64,000 nt of DNA from Halobacteriales archaeon QS_6_64_34 (GTDB taxonomy: Archaea; Halobacteriota; Halobacteria; Halobacteriales; Haloarculaceae). Positions 46,368 to 54,601 of the stretch are shown piece by piece. Each line of letters starts with the position of its first letter. Within the stretch, counting starts at the first letter, position 1. A model generated the notes under the pieces. That model did not search any database. It was given only the letters and a program-made list of their open reading frames with translations, and was not told the DNA's origin. The translations under genes and the position numbers were made by a program. The stretch is from positions 14,477 through 78,476 of the forward strand of contig PXRT01000017.1 of NCBI GenBank assembly GCA_003020925.1, in the 5' to 3' direction.

Positions 46368-46906
46368 GCCGCGACCCGACCCACGAGTGGCCCGTCGTCG
46401 AGAGCGTCGCCGAGTACGAGACCGGCTGGTACACCGGCGGCTACGACCGCGTACGCCAGCCCGACGGTTCCGAGAAGAACTACTACTGGGCCGAACTCCC
46501 CGACGCCGTCGTCGTCGTTGCCCGCACCGGCGACGAACTGGTCCTGGTCGACCAGTACCGACCCACCATCCGCCAGCAGTGTCTCGAACTCCCCGCCGGT
46601 ATCGTCGAGGACGGCGAGTCCTACACGACGGCTGGCGCCCGGGAACTCCGCGAGGAGACCGGTTTCGACCCTTCCGGCGTCTCCCTCTTGGAGGCGTTCT
46701 CGTGTGCGACCGGTGTCCTCCGCCATCGGCGGGGCATCGTCTTCGCCGAGGGACTCACCCCGACCGACCGGGAACTCGACGACAACGAGTTCCTCTCGGT
46801 GACGACGGTCCCGGTCGAGGACGCACTCGACGTCGCCCGGCGCGAACCCGCCAACGACGCCACCATCGAGGGCGTCCTGCTCGCACAGGCCGAGGGACTC
46901 CTGTGA
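46364..46906 (+). CDS. Nudix hydrolase, ADP-ribose pyrophosphatase-like (first copy)
   Basis: A 180-residue Nudix enzyme. The Nudix box is complete: GIVEDGESYTTAGARELREE followed by TGF (G-x5-E-x7-R-E-x2-E-E-x-G). ADP-sugar pyrophosphatases share the upstream VDQYRPTIRQQCLELPAG. Likely hydrolyses ADP-ribose or another nucleotide sugar. Overlaps the following Nudix gene by 4 nt. Confidence 0.9.
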   Translation: MSRDPTHEWPVVESVAEYETGWYTGGYDRVRQPDGSEKNYYWAELPDAVVVVARTGDELVLVDQYRPTIRQQCLELPAGIVEDGESYTTAGARELREETGFDPSGVSLLEAFSCATGVLRHRRGIVFAEGLTPTDRELDDNEFLSVTTVPVEDALDVARREPANDATIEGVLLAQAEGLL

Positions 46907-47511
46907 CCGGGTCGGATGATGGCCCGGGCGATGACGACTATCCGCCTGGCACGGGTCCCGAAGCGCCGTGGGCCACCGACGACCCCGCGTGGCCGGTCCA
47001 CGAGACGGCCGTCACCTGGGAGACGCCGTTCTTCACCGCCGGCCAGGACGCTGTCGAGCGCCCGTCAGGCGAGCGCGCCGACTACTACTGGCTGGACCCG
47101 GCCGACGCGACGACAATCGTCGCGGTCGACGACGGGGACCTGCTGTTCGTCGAGCAGTACCGACCCCGCCACCGCACGACGACGCTGGAACTCCCGACCG
47201 GTGGCGTCGATGCGAGCGAATCCCCCCGACAGGCGGCCCACCGCGAACTCCGCGAAGAGACCGGCTTCAGCGCCGACTCGCTGACTCATCTGGAGTCCTA
47301 CATCCCGTCGGGCTGGCTGCGCTATCACCGGCACGTCTTCGCCGCCGACGGGCTGACGCCCGGCGAGACCGAACTCGAGGCCGGCGAGGCCATCGAGATG
47401 GTCCGTGTGCCGGTGTCGGACGCCCTCTCCCGGGCGCGGGCCACCGACGGCGAGGTGATGGAGAACGCGCTGACGCCCATCCTCCTCGCACAGGCCGACG
47501 GCTACCTGTAG
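46903..47511 (+). CDS. Nudix hydrolase, ADP-ribose pyrophosphatase-like (second copy)
   Basis: A 202-residue paralogue of the previous protein, starting at GTG 46903 (GTGA overlap). Its Nudix box is GVDASESPRQAAHRELREET followed by GF, preceded by VEQYRPRHRTTTLELPTG. The N-terminal 28 residues are an acidic extension. The tandem pair probably arose by duplication and may differ in substrate. Confidence 0.9.
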   Translation: MTGSDDGPGDDDYPPGTGPEAPWATDDPAWPVHETAVTWETPFFTAGQDAVERPSGERADYYWLDPADATTIVAVDDGDLLFVEQYRPRHRTTTLELPTGGVDASESPRQAAHRELREETGFSADSLTHLESYIPSGWLRYHRHVFAADGLTPGETELEAGEAIEMVRVPVSDALSRARATDGEVMENALTPILLAQADGYL

Positions 47512-47596
47512 TCCCCTGGGCTGAATCCGACTGCGAACAGCCGGACGGTTCGCTGACTCCGGAGCCGATTTATTTATCGACGCCCACGGGTCGTCC

Positions 47597-47983
47597 ATGG
47601 ACGGCGAAATCGGGAACGAGGAGCTGCGAGGCCTACTGGACGCCGACGCGCGTATCATCGACATCCGTTCGCCGGCGGCGTTCCGGCGGGGCCACATCCC
47701 CGGCAGCGAGAACGTTCCGCTGGGGTCGCTGGTCGACAGCGTCGAGCGGTTCGACGACGCCGACCGGGTCGTGACAGTCTGTCCGAAGGGGAAATCCAGC
47801 GTCCAGGCCGCCCGGCTCATCGCCTCCTACGAGGGGTTCGACGGCCGCGTCGACAGCTTCGCACCGGGGCTGTCGGGCTGGGAGGGACCTGTCGAGGCGG
47901 GCGGGGTCACTGATGGAGCGAGCGCCGATACGACGCCAGCCGACACGGCGGGCACAGACGAGGGCCCGGACGCGCCGTTCTGA
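47597..47983 (+). CDS. Rhodanese-like domain protein
   Basis: A 128-residue single rhodanese domain with the active-site Cys in TVCPKGKSSVQAARLI (loop CPKGKSS) and the family's IIDIRSPAAFRRGHIPGSENVP. It ends in a disordered acidic tail (about 100-128). A TATA-like TTTATTTAT (47569-47577) lies about 27 nt upstream. Probably a sulfur transferase in cellular sulfur trafficking; partner unknown. Confidence 0.88.
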   Translation: MDGEIGNEELRGLLDADARIIDIRSPAAFRRGHIPGSENVPLGSLVDSVERFDDADRVVTVCPKGKSSVQAARLIASYEGFDGRVDSFAPGLSGWEGPVEAGGVTDGASADTTPADTAGTDEGPDAPF

Positions 47984-48104
47984 GCGCGCCGGTCGGTAGC
48001 ACGCGGCACAATACTCTATTGGGGGTCATTTCGCTAGCAGTCGTGTACCGGTAAGGGCCACCGCCGTCTGACGGTTCTCCATGCGAACTGCAGGGGTCGA
48101 AACG

Positions 48105-48887
48105 TTATTGCAGTTCGGCCAGCCGTTCGCCAAGCACCGTCCGAATCGCGCCGCTGTCCCCGCCGATGCGGACGATTTGGTAGCCGGCATCGATGGCTTC
48201 CCGGGCCGGCGCCACGTCGTTGCGGATGCGGCCGATTGGCATCCCGGCGTCGAGGCAGGCGTTCAGCGTCCGGTCGATTGCCGTCTCGAGGGCTTCGGTG
48301 TTTTTCGCCAGCGGCTCGCCACCGGAGAGGGACATCGAGAGGTCCGCCGGGCCGACGAAGGTAAAGCCGAGGTGGGGCACGTCGAGAATCCCGTCGATGT
48401 TGTCGACGGCCGTCTGGTTCTCTATCATCGTCCCGACGAGTATCTCGCTGTCCTCGCCGCCGACGAAGCTGTCGACGTAGCCGGCCCACTTGCCCGACCG
48501 GCCGACACCGACGCCGCGGTCGCCCACGTCGCCGTCGTAGGCGAAGTAGGCCGCCTCGACCGCCGGGCGCAACTGCTCGGCGGTCTCGATACGGGGCAGC
48601 AGAACGGTCCTGACCCCGGCGTCGACCACCTTCCGGACGAGCGGGGGTTCGGGTTTGGGCAACCGGACCAGCAGTTCGATGCCGCCCGCTTCTGCGGCCC
48701 TGGTCAACTCCTCCAGTGCCGTGCTGTCGTAGGGGCTGGGTCCGCCGTGTTCGAGGTCGACCCAGACGTAGTCCAGCCCGATGTCGCCCAGTATCTCGAT
48801 GACCGTCGGGGAGTAGGTCGCTGCGGCGGCCCCGAACACCGTCTCGCCGGCCTCGATGGCCCGCCGAAGCCCGTTCTCGGTTCTCAT
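48105..48887 (-). CDS. HpcH/HpaI aldolase family protein
   Basis: A 260-residue class II pyruvate aldolase of the HpcH/HpaI type: WVDLEHGGPSPYD (metal/base region), LVRLPKPEPP, VLLPRIETAEQLRPAVEA and GTMIENQTAVDNIDGIL, GPADLSMSLSG. The ATG 48887 (MRTENGLRRAIEAGE) matches the usual start of the family; 48917 in frame is also possible and agrees with a TATA-like TTTTAA on the minus strand near 48940. Substrate unknown. Confidence 0.87.
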   Translation of the reverse strand: MRTENGLRRAIEAGETVFGAAAATYSPTVIEILGDIGLDYVWVDLEHGGPSPYDSTALEELTRAAEAGGIELLVRLPKPEPPLVRKVVDAGVRTVLLPRIETAEQLRPAVEAAYFAYDGDVGDRGVGVGRSGKWAGYVDSFVGGEDSEILVGTMIENQTAVDNIDGILDVPHLGFTFVGPADLSMSLSGGEPLAKNTEALETAIDRTLNACLDAGMPIGRIRNDVAPAREAIDAGYQIVRIGGDSGAIRTVLGERLAELQ

Positions 48888-49190
48888 ATCGTTCGCTCCG
48901 TGCGTGACATGAGACAACGTATCAGTGGCGCTGAGTTAAAACGCCGGCTGGATGACCAGTGTGGCAGTTGGCCGCTCACGACCGGCGAGGTATGTAGCCC
49001 CGTCCCAAATCATAATGTGACAGAAAATGTTATAGAGAGTCGAGGCAAATACCCCCGCCTTCCCGTGAGCGACGAGTGTTCCGATGCCTGTCGGAACCGA
49101 GGCGCGAACAGGCGGGGGATGAAGCCGACGAAGTGGGAACAACCAACCGTTGACCAGCCAGCACCGAGGTTCCCACACTGACGTTTAACT

Positions 49191-49267
49191 GACAGGCCGC
49201 CCTACTAAATTGCAGGAATCGGTCGGAACGGAGCGGATTCCGAACCGTCCTACGGAGGCGGCCTGTC
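49191..49267. repeat. Long-spaced 11-bp inverted repeat
   Basis: GACAGGCCGCC (49191-49201) and GGCGGCCTGTC (49257-49267) are perfect inverted copies separated by 55 nt. They can form the base of a stem-loop or mark ends of a small element. Confidence 0.6.
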
Positions 49268-49616
49268 CGCCCCCAGCAATGAGACAGTATCCGAAAGACC
49301 AGTCACAGCACGCTGGAGACGAGAACTCTCCAGTCCAGTGGTGACTGCTGAAAGCACCGACGCTACCTCCAACTCTGCTGACCCCACGCCGGAACCCCAA
49401 CGGCAAAAACAACGTCGGGGTTCCCGACTGGGCGAAGATAGGAGTAACGGCGGTTTGGCACTGTCCTCAGAAATCGCAGATTTCTGATGGAGACGACGAG
49501 AACTCCGTTCTCGTGACTGCCAGCAGCCCACCCGCGACAGTCCGTGGGCATCCCACCGATTCGCACGGTCAGATGCCCGGTGAACTGCCAAACCTGAAAC
49601 TCCCACCGCTCGGGAT

Positions 49617-49639
49617 TCCTCCCGCCTTCAGGCGGAGGA
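49617..49639 (+). repeat. Hairpin resembling an IS200/IS605 right end
   Basis: TCCT-c-CCGCCT pairs with AGGCGG-AGGA around a two-base loop; a single C is bulged. It stands at the exact point where the lpd relic begins. Similar hairpins finish many haloarchaeal tnpB elements, as I recall them. Confidence 0.45.
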
Positions 49640-49643
49640 GGAT

Positions 49644-50000
49644 GTCAAGAGTCGTTCAGACAGTCCGCTCGAAACGGACCTCGTTGTCATCGGGGCCGGG
49701 CCGGGCGGCCCGTATCTGGCCCACGTCGCCTACGAGGAGGGGAAAGTCGCTGCCGCCGTCGCGGCCGGTGGCGACGCCGAACTCGGTACCGACTACCTCC
49801 CGTCGGTGATGTACACCGACCCGGAAGTCGCGGTGGTGGGCCACAGCGAGACCGAGGCCCGCGAAGCGTACGACGACGTGCTGGTCGGGCGGGTACCGAT
49901 GTCCTCGTCGGGCCGTGCGCTCTCGGCGAACAAACCGGCGGGCTACGTGAAGGTGGTCGCGGCCGCCGACGCCGTCGGCGAGTCCATTCATTCTCACTAG
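49644..50000 (+). pseudogene. lpd: Dihydrolipoamide dehydrogenase relic with large in-frame deletion
   Basis: One open frame of 118 codons reads LETDLVVIGAGPGG, the FAD-binding start of dihydrolipoamide dehydrogenase, and continues directly with PYLAHVAYEEGKVAA, which in intact enzymes lies some 300 residues further on. It then follows the C-terminal domain (YTDPEVAVVGHSETEARE, SGRALSANKPAGYVKVVAA) and stops early after AAADAVGESIHSH. No start codon exists before GTG 49806. Active-site cysteines, NAD domain and end are missing. A dead remnant, joined to the IS-like end at 49643. Confidence 0.85.
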
Positions 50001-50105
50001 CCCTTGATAGCCGTCCGCTGGGCGGCCGGCGAGGTAGTCACAAATTTACTCGCCACTTGCTAACATATCCAAACAGCTATAGATACTTAGCTTAATAGTC
50101 ATATC

Positions 50106-51125
50106 ATGCAGTCTACAAACAACGAAGCAGTGCGCATCGGGCTGAACGGCTTCGGTCGCATCGGACGCTCCGTTTTCCGTGCGGCACTGCACGACGACCG
50201 TGTTGAACTCGTCGGCATCAACGACGTCATGGAAAACGAGGAGATGGCCTACCTCGCGAAGTACGACACAATCATGGGGACCCTCGACAGCGTCGAACTC
50301 AGAGAGGGCGAACTCGTCGTCGAGGACGCCGGGTTCTCGGCGCCGCTCTACAGTGAGACATCACCCGCCGAACTCCCCTGGGACGACCGCGACGTCGACG
50401 TCGCTTTCGAGTGTACGGGCATCTTCCGTACACGCGAGGACGCGTCCCAGTACCTCGAGGCGGGCGCCGACAAGGTGGTCATCTCCGCGCCGCCGAAAGG
50501 CGACGACCCGATCAAGCAAATCGTCTACGGCGTCAACGACGATGAGTACAACGGCGAGGAAATCGTCTCGAACGCCTCCTGTACGACCAACTCCATCGCG
50601 CCGGTCGTCCACGTGCTGGACGAGGAGTTCGGCATCGAGTACGGGCAGCTGACGACTGTCCACGCCTACACGGGTTCCCAGAACCTCATCGACGGGCCCA
50701 GCGGCAAGCCACGCCGCCGCCGTGCGGCCGCCGAGAACATCATTCCCACGACCACCGGCGCCGCGAAGGCGGTCACCGAGGTCCTCCCCCACCTGGACGG
50801 GAGACTCGACGGGATGGCCATCCGCGTCCCGGTCCCGTCGGGGTCGATAACCGAACTGCTCGTGAACCTCGAAACCGACGTGACCGAGGGCGACATCAAC
50901 GCCGCGTTCCGCGAGGCGGCCGACGGCGACCTCGCGGGCGTCATGGGCTACACCGACGAATCAATCGTCTCTTCGGACGTCATCGGTCTCCCGTTCTCGA
51001 CGTACGTTGACCTCGACCTGACGAACGTCGTCGGCGGGTTGACGAAGATTTTCACCTGGTATGACAACGAATACGGCTTCTCCAGTCGGATGCTCGACGT
51101 CGCCGAGCATATCGACGAAAACTGA
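50106..51125 (+). CDS. gap: Glyceraldehyde-3-phosphate dehydrogenase (type I)
   Basis: NAD-type GAPDH of the phosphorylating class, 339 residues: NGFGRIGR at 14-21, catalytic Cys159 (SNASCTTNS), His in TTVHAYTGSQNLIDGP. Asp40 after the second strand (VGINDV) fits NAD binding. A TATA-like ctatagat (50078-50085) lies about 27 nt before the ATG. In haloarchaea type I GAPDH is bacterial-like and works in glycolysis or gluconeogenesis depending on paralogue. It converges on the eno genes. Confidence 0.95.
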   Translation: MQSTNNEAVRIGLNGFGRIGRSVFRAALHDDRVELVGINDVMENEEMAYLAKYDTIMGTLDSVELREGELVVEDAGFSAPLYSETSPAELPWDDRDVDVAFECTGIFRTREDASQYLEAGADKVVISAPPKGDDPIKQIVYGVNDDEYNGEEIVSNASCTTNSIAPVVHVLDEEFGIEYGQLTTVHAYTGSQNLIDGPSGKPRRRRAAAENIIPTTTGAAKAVTEVLPHLDGRLDGMAIRVPVPSGSITELLVNLETDVTEGDINAAFREAADGDLAGVMGYTDESIVSSDVIGLPFSTYVDLDLTNVVGGLTKIFTWYDNEYGFSSRMLDVAEHIDEN

Positions 51126-51145
51126 ATCGCAGACGCGGCCGGGGT

Positions 51146-51328
51146 CTAACGCACTTCCGGCGTTCCGTGCCAAAGTCCGGCGGTCGACGCCGGCTTACTC
51201 GCCAGGAACCGCGCCGAGCGGGCCAGCGCGTCGGCCCGTGACTCGTCGGCATCCGGCACGTGTTGTTCGCGGTTCTCGTCGTACTCCGGGGCGTGCTCGA
51301 CGTCGCTGACGATTTTCGCCGACCGCAT
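51146..51328 (-). CDS. Small protein coupled to enolase, unknown
   Basis: A 60-residue frame starting one base after the eno stop (TGAGATG). Composition is typical haloarchaeal: acidic (VEHAPEYDENREQHVPDADE) then an Ala-rich helix. Coupling to eno supports translation. I do not recognise it. Confidence 0.45.
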   Translation of the reverse strand: MRSAKIVSDVEHAPEYDENREQHVPDADESRADALARSARFLASKPASTAGLWHGTPEVR

Positions 51329-51329
51329 C

Positions 51330-52520
51330 TCAGGCCTGCCCCTCGATTCGCATCAGCTCGTTCAGCTTCGCTGTCCGCTCGCCGCCCACCGTCCCGGTCT
51401 TGATGAAGGGCGCGTCGGAACCGACCGCGAGATGGGCGATGGTGGTGTCCTCGGTTTCGCCGCTGCGGTGGGAGATGACCGATTCGATACCGTGTTCGGC
51501 GCCCAGTTCGATGGCGTCAATGGAGTCGGTGAGCGTCCCTATCTGGTTTGGCTTGATGAGGATGCTGTTGGCCGACCCCTTGTCGATGCCCTCCTGCAGG
51601 CGGGAGACGTTGGTGACAAAGAGGTCGTCCCCGCAGATGAGCGTCCGGTCGCGGACCTGGTCGGTCAGTTTGGCCCACTCCTCGAAGTCGTTCTCGTCGA
51701 GCGGGTCCTCGACGTACTTCAGGCCGTATTCGTGGACCATCTCCGCGACGAACTCTATCTGTTCCTCGGTGGATTTCACGTCGTCGTCGTAGACGTACTC
51801 GCCGTCCTCGTGTAGCTCGGCGGCGGCCATGTCCAGCCCGAAGCCGATTTCGAAGCCGAGTTCGTCGCCGACGGTCGTGGTGGCGTCGTCGACGATGTCG
51901 AAGGCCGTCGCGTCGCCGATGGGCGGCGCCCAGGCGCCCTCGTCGCCCTTGTTCGTCGGGATGCCCTCGGCCTGGAGCAGCTCCTTGATGTGGTCGTGGA
52001 CTCGCGCGTTCGCAAGCACTGCCGCCTCGACGCTCGGTGCGCCGACCGGCACCGAGAGGAACTCCTGGATGTTGGTCGCCTCGGCGGCGTGTTCCCCGCC
52101 ACCGATGACGTTCCCCAGCGGCGTGGGGGTCGTGTTGCCCCGGAAGGTCCCCCCGAGGTGGCGGTACAGCGGGATGCCGATACTGTCGGCGCCGGCCTTG
52201 GCGGCCGCCATACTGGTGGCGACGGCCGCGTTGGCGCCGATTTCCGAGAAGTTCTTCGTCCCGTCGGCCTCCCGAAGCGTGGCGTCGACCGCCCGCTGGT
52301 CGGTCGCGTCGACGCCCTCCAGGTGGGGGATTGCTTTCTCCTCGGCGTTCTCGATGGCCTCGGCCGCGTCGAGTTCGATGGCCTCGTGTTCGCCCGTCGA
52401 CGCGCCGCTTGGCGCCGCTGCGCGACCGAAGCCGTCCGGCGTCGAGACGTCGGCCTCGACTGTCGTGTTGCCTCTCGAATCCAGTACGCGTCGCAGCGTG
52501 ACGTCGGTGATGTGTGTCAT
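51330..52520 (-). CDS. eno: Enolase
   Basis: Glycolytic enzyme interconverting 2-phosphoglycerate and phosphoenolpyruvate, 396 residues. Motifs: [29 protein letters not shown], metal-binding [12 protein letters not shown], catalytic Lys in [12 protein letters not shown] and [13 protein letters not shown] 52520 begins [18 protein letters not shown], the family start. It stands apart from the rps2-rpoK ribosomal cluster where many haloarchaea keep eno, and faces gap. Confidence 0.95.
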   Translation of the reverse strand: MTHITDVTLRRVLDSRGNTTVEADVSTPDGFGRAAAPSGASTGEHEAIELDAAEAIENAEEKAIPHLEGVDATDQRAVDATLREADGTKNFSEIGANAAVATSMAAAKAGADSIGIPLYRHLGGTFRGNTTPTPLGNVIGGGEHAAEATNIQEFLSVPVGAPSVEAAVLANARVHDHIKELLQAEGIPTNKGDEGAWAPPIGDATAFDIVDDATTTVGDELGFEIGFGLDMAAAELHEDGEYVYDDDVKSTEEQIEFVAEMVHEYGLKYVEDPLDENDFEEWAKLTDQVRDRTLICGDDLFVTNVSRLQEGIDKGSANSILIKPNQIGTLTDSIDAIELGAEHGIESVISHRSGETEDTTIAHLAVGSDAPFIKTGTVGGERTAKLNELMRIEGQA

Positions 52521-52659
52521 GGGTGCTCCGAACGGGGCGAGAAACGGGATGCGTATCGGTCGGCTTCCCTGATGGGTGTTAACACGAGTCATTTTCTCGC
52601 CCGTTGTCATACTAGTTCAAACAACATGATGAAAGTCTTTCCGGTGGTTGAACGGCTCC

Positions 52660-53889
52660 TCAGGCGCTCCCACTTTCCACGACGTCCCTGTCGGTCTCCC
52701 CCTGCCCGTCGAACTCGGCGACGACCTCGTCCAGCCGGTCGGGGTCCTCGACGTGTGGGAGCCGCGTGTCAGCGGTCTCGCACTTGGCGTTGACGCCCAG
52801 GTTGTCACAGGCGAGGTCGGCCGCCGCCGCCGCCATCTGCCGGTAGGTGGTCAACTTCCCGCCGACGATGCTGGCCATGTTCTCGACGCCGTCGTCGGCG
52901 TGGTCAAGCAGGAAAAAGCCACGCGAGATGCCGCGTCCGCCACGGGCCTGTTCGTCGGGCGCGAACAGCGGCCGAATACCCCACCAGGTCCGGACTTCGG
53001 GGGCGTCTCCCGCCGCCGGGAGCATCTCCCCACACTCCTTTCGGGTCCGCTCGACTTCGGCCTGGTCGGTCTCGTAATCATCGGGGTCGTCGACACCCGC
53101 GCTCGTCGTCCCCAACACCACCTCTCCCTGGTGGGGGATGACGATGTCGCCGTCGTCCGGGTCCCGACAGCGGTTCAACACCCGGTCGAGCCCCTCGTAC
53201 TCGACGGATATCATCACGCCTCGGTTGGGCTGCATCTCGACGTCGAGGCCGGCCATCTCGGCCAGCGTGCCCGCCCACGCGCCCGTGGCGTTGATGACAT
53301 AGTCGGCCTCGATGGTGTCGTCGACCGAGCCGCCGACCTCGACGCCGGTCACCGTCTCGCCGTTGCGGGTGACTCCCTCGACGGGCGCGTGCGTGTGGAT
53401 TGTCGCGCCGTTGTCCCGGGCGTCGGCCGCGTTGGCCGCACAGAGCCGCGACGGGTAGATGACCGCGTCGGGCACCGTCATCGCCCGGACGGTCTCCTCG
53501 GCGAGCCCCGGCACCCGCTCGCGGGCCTCGTCGCCGTCTATCTCCTCGACGGGAATCCCGATTTCCTCACAGGCCGACCGCTTCTCGTCGAAGTACTCGG
53601 AGTCGTCCTCCTCTAGCTGGACGAACAGCCCGCCGGTGTCGCGGATGCACGCACCGGCGATGTCCCGGAGAATCTCGTTTTCCTCGAGACACTCCTCGGC
53701 ACCGGTCCGGTCCGCTTCGGCGTACCGGGCGCCGCTGTGGAGCAGTCCGTGCGAGCGGCCCGAAGTCCCGCTGCCGATGCCGTCGCGTTCGACCAGTGTC
53801 GTGTCGACTCCCCGCAGTGCGAGGTCACGGGCGATTCCGGCGCCGGTGGCACCGCCACCGACGACCAGGACGCCTGTCTCGTGTGACAT
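52660..53889 (-). CDS. GlpA-like FAD-dependent glycerol-3-phosphate dehydrogenase
   Basis: A 409-residue FAD oxidoreductase: VVGGGATGAGIARDLALRG binding motif, ERDGIGSGTSGRSHGLLHSG, and MASIVGGKLTTYRQMA at the end of the DAO fold. GlpA proteins are normally about 540-580 residues with a C-terminal cysteine (BFD-type) domain; here it stops soon after the FAD domain, with VVESGSA. No glpB, glpC or glpK follow. Either a shortened variant or a truncated gene that may still work. Oxidises glycerol 3-phosphate if functional. Confidence 0.82.
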   Translation of the reverse strand: MSHETGVLVVGGGATGAGIARDLALRGVDTTLVERDGIGSGTSGRSHGLLHSGARYAEADRTGAEECLEENEILRDIAGACIRDTGGLFVQLEEDDSEYFDEKRSACEEIGIPVEEIDGDEARERVPGLAEETVRAMTVPDAVIYPSRLCAANAADARDNGATIHTHAPVEGVTRNGETVTGVEVGGSVDDTIEADYVINATGAWAGTLAEMAGLDVEMQPNRGVMISVEYEGLDRVLNRCRDPDDGDIVIPHQGEVVLGTTSAGVDDPDDYETDQAEVERTRKECGEMLPAAGDAPEVRTWWGIRPLFAPDEQARGGRGISRGFFLLDHADDGVENMASIVGGKLTTYRQMAAAAADLACDNLGVNAKCETADTRLPHVEDPDRLDEVVAEFDGQGETDRDVVESGSA

Positions 53890-53899
53890 GTCATGACAT
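53884..53899 (-). promoter_or_regulatory. Overlapping palindromes at the glpA-like start
   Basis: TGACATGTCA (53884-53893) and ATGTCATGACAT (53888-53899) are two perfect overlapping palindromes covering the start codon on the minus strand. This is a plausible operator site. An AT stretch (53908-53917) upstream acts as TATA. Confidence 0.4.
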
Positions 53900-54046
53900 T
53901 AGTACAGTTAACATATCACCGTATCGACGAACCGTATGAGTCGTCTTGACGCGGTCGACGAACGACGCGTTCGCGAGCAGGTCGTACATCGGGTGTATCT
54001 CCGACTCGCTGCCGTCGGCGGTTAGCTCCAGCCGGACGTGTTTCAT
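53891..54046 (-). pseudogene. Truncated Bat-type regulator remnant
   Basis: The frame begins MKHVRLELTADGSESEIHPM followed by YDLLANASFVDRV, the typical opening of haloarchaeal HTH-10 regulators. It then leaves the family (KTTHTVRRYGDMLTVLMS) and stops after 51 residues. No HTH domain remains. A relic of a regulator that once accompanied the glp gene. Confidence 0.6.
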
Positions 54047-54601
54047 ATCCGGGCCGTTCTGTGGGTCACGGCTCAACCCCCACGCTCGTCTCCGGACCGG
54101 CGCTGGCGCTTACTGGTCGCGGAGTGGTGGCTCAGGTTAGTGTCTCGTCACAAGGGGCTCAGCGGGGGTAACATATCGTCATCGCCACCATCCCAGCGTA
54201 GACTGCCCCTCGTGAAAAACTCGTCTGTTGACGGACGAGACGAACGGGGGCTCGACTCACCTGCTCGAAGTGGACGACAGCACAGTTACCCAGGGCCCCG
54301 GCGTCGTGGCTCCTCCTCATACGGTCGGTTGTACCGATTTACCGGTGATTCGCCGAGGCGGGACCGGCAAATCACGGAAATGGCTTCCAACCGATGGCGG
54401 ACGGACTCGGTCGGCGTCCCGACCGCCGTCGCGCTCCGGTCGCTGTGAGCCGCCGGGGTCTACACCGCGTCTCGATGGCGCTATATAGCTCTCGACAGTA
54501 AACTATAATGATAATTTCTGTCCGTAGCCTACCCTACTCCTCATATCCAGCAATACCCCTATTATAAACGGGTTTAATACTCCTTGCGCCTGTTTCTGGT
54601 G
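54047..54601. other. Intergenic region between the regulator remnant and pstS
   Basis: A 555-nt region with no convincing gene. A hairpin (TCGTCTG/CGGACGA, 54221-54238) lies inside it. From about 54490 it turns AT-rich and holds the pst promoter. Longer frames on the plus strand (54228-54488) start from TTG and have Pro/Arg-rich composition unlike neighbours. Confidence 0.5.
54573..54579 (+). promoter_or_regulatory. pst promoter TATA
   Basis: TTTAATA lies about 26 nt before the pstS ATG (54602), with attataaac (54561-54569) just upstream as an alternative. The spacing supports a leaderless transcript of the phosphate operon. Confidence 0.5.

Larger units (their letters stand above)
48888..49643. 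other. Structured noncoding region ending in an IS200/IS605-like right end
   Basis: A 756-nt stretch without a credible gene. It contains five perfect stems: 49052-49060/49110-49118 (9 bp), 49191-49201/49257-49267 (11 bp), 49391-49398/49417-49424 (8 bp), 49467-49475/49479-49487 (9 bp, GCA loop), 49496-49503/49507-49514 (8 bp, TCC loop). It closes with an imperfect 10-bp hairpin at 49617-49639 (CCGCCT/AGGCGG core), which resembles right ends of haloarchaeal tnpB elements. Best reading: remains of such an element or a structured RNA locus. Confidence 0.5.

Noticed and set aside
48081..49181. 366-codon plus-strand frame over the aldolase gene
   Set aside because: It is antisense to a good HpcH/HpaI gene and ends in noncoding sequence; its composition is of a shadow.
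48940..49640. RNase P RNA
   Set aside because: Several stems and a suitable size, but I found none of the conserved core sequences (GAGGAAAGTCC-type or ACAGAA) in order on either strand.
49806..50000. Independent 64-residue gene
   Set aside because: It is only the C-terminal part of the lpd relic frame, which continues upstream to 49644.
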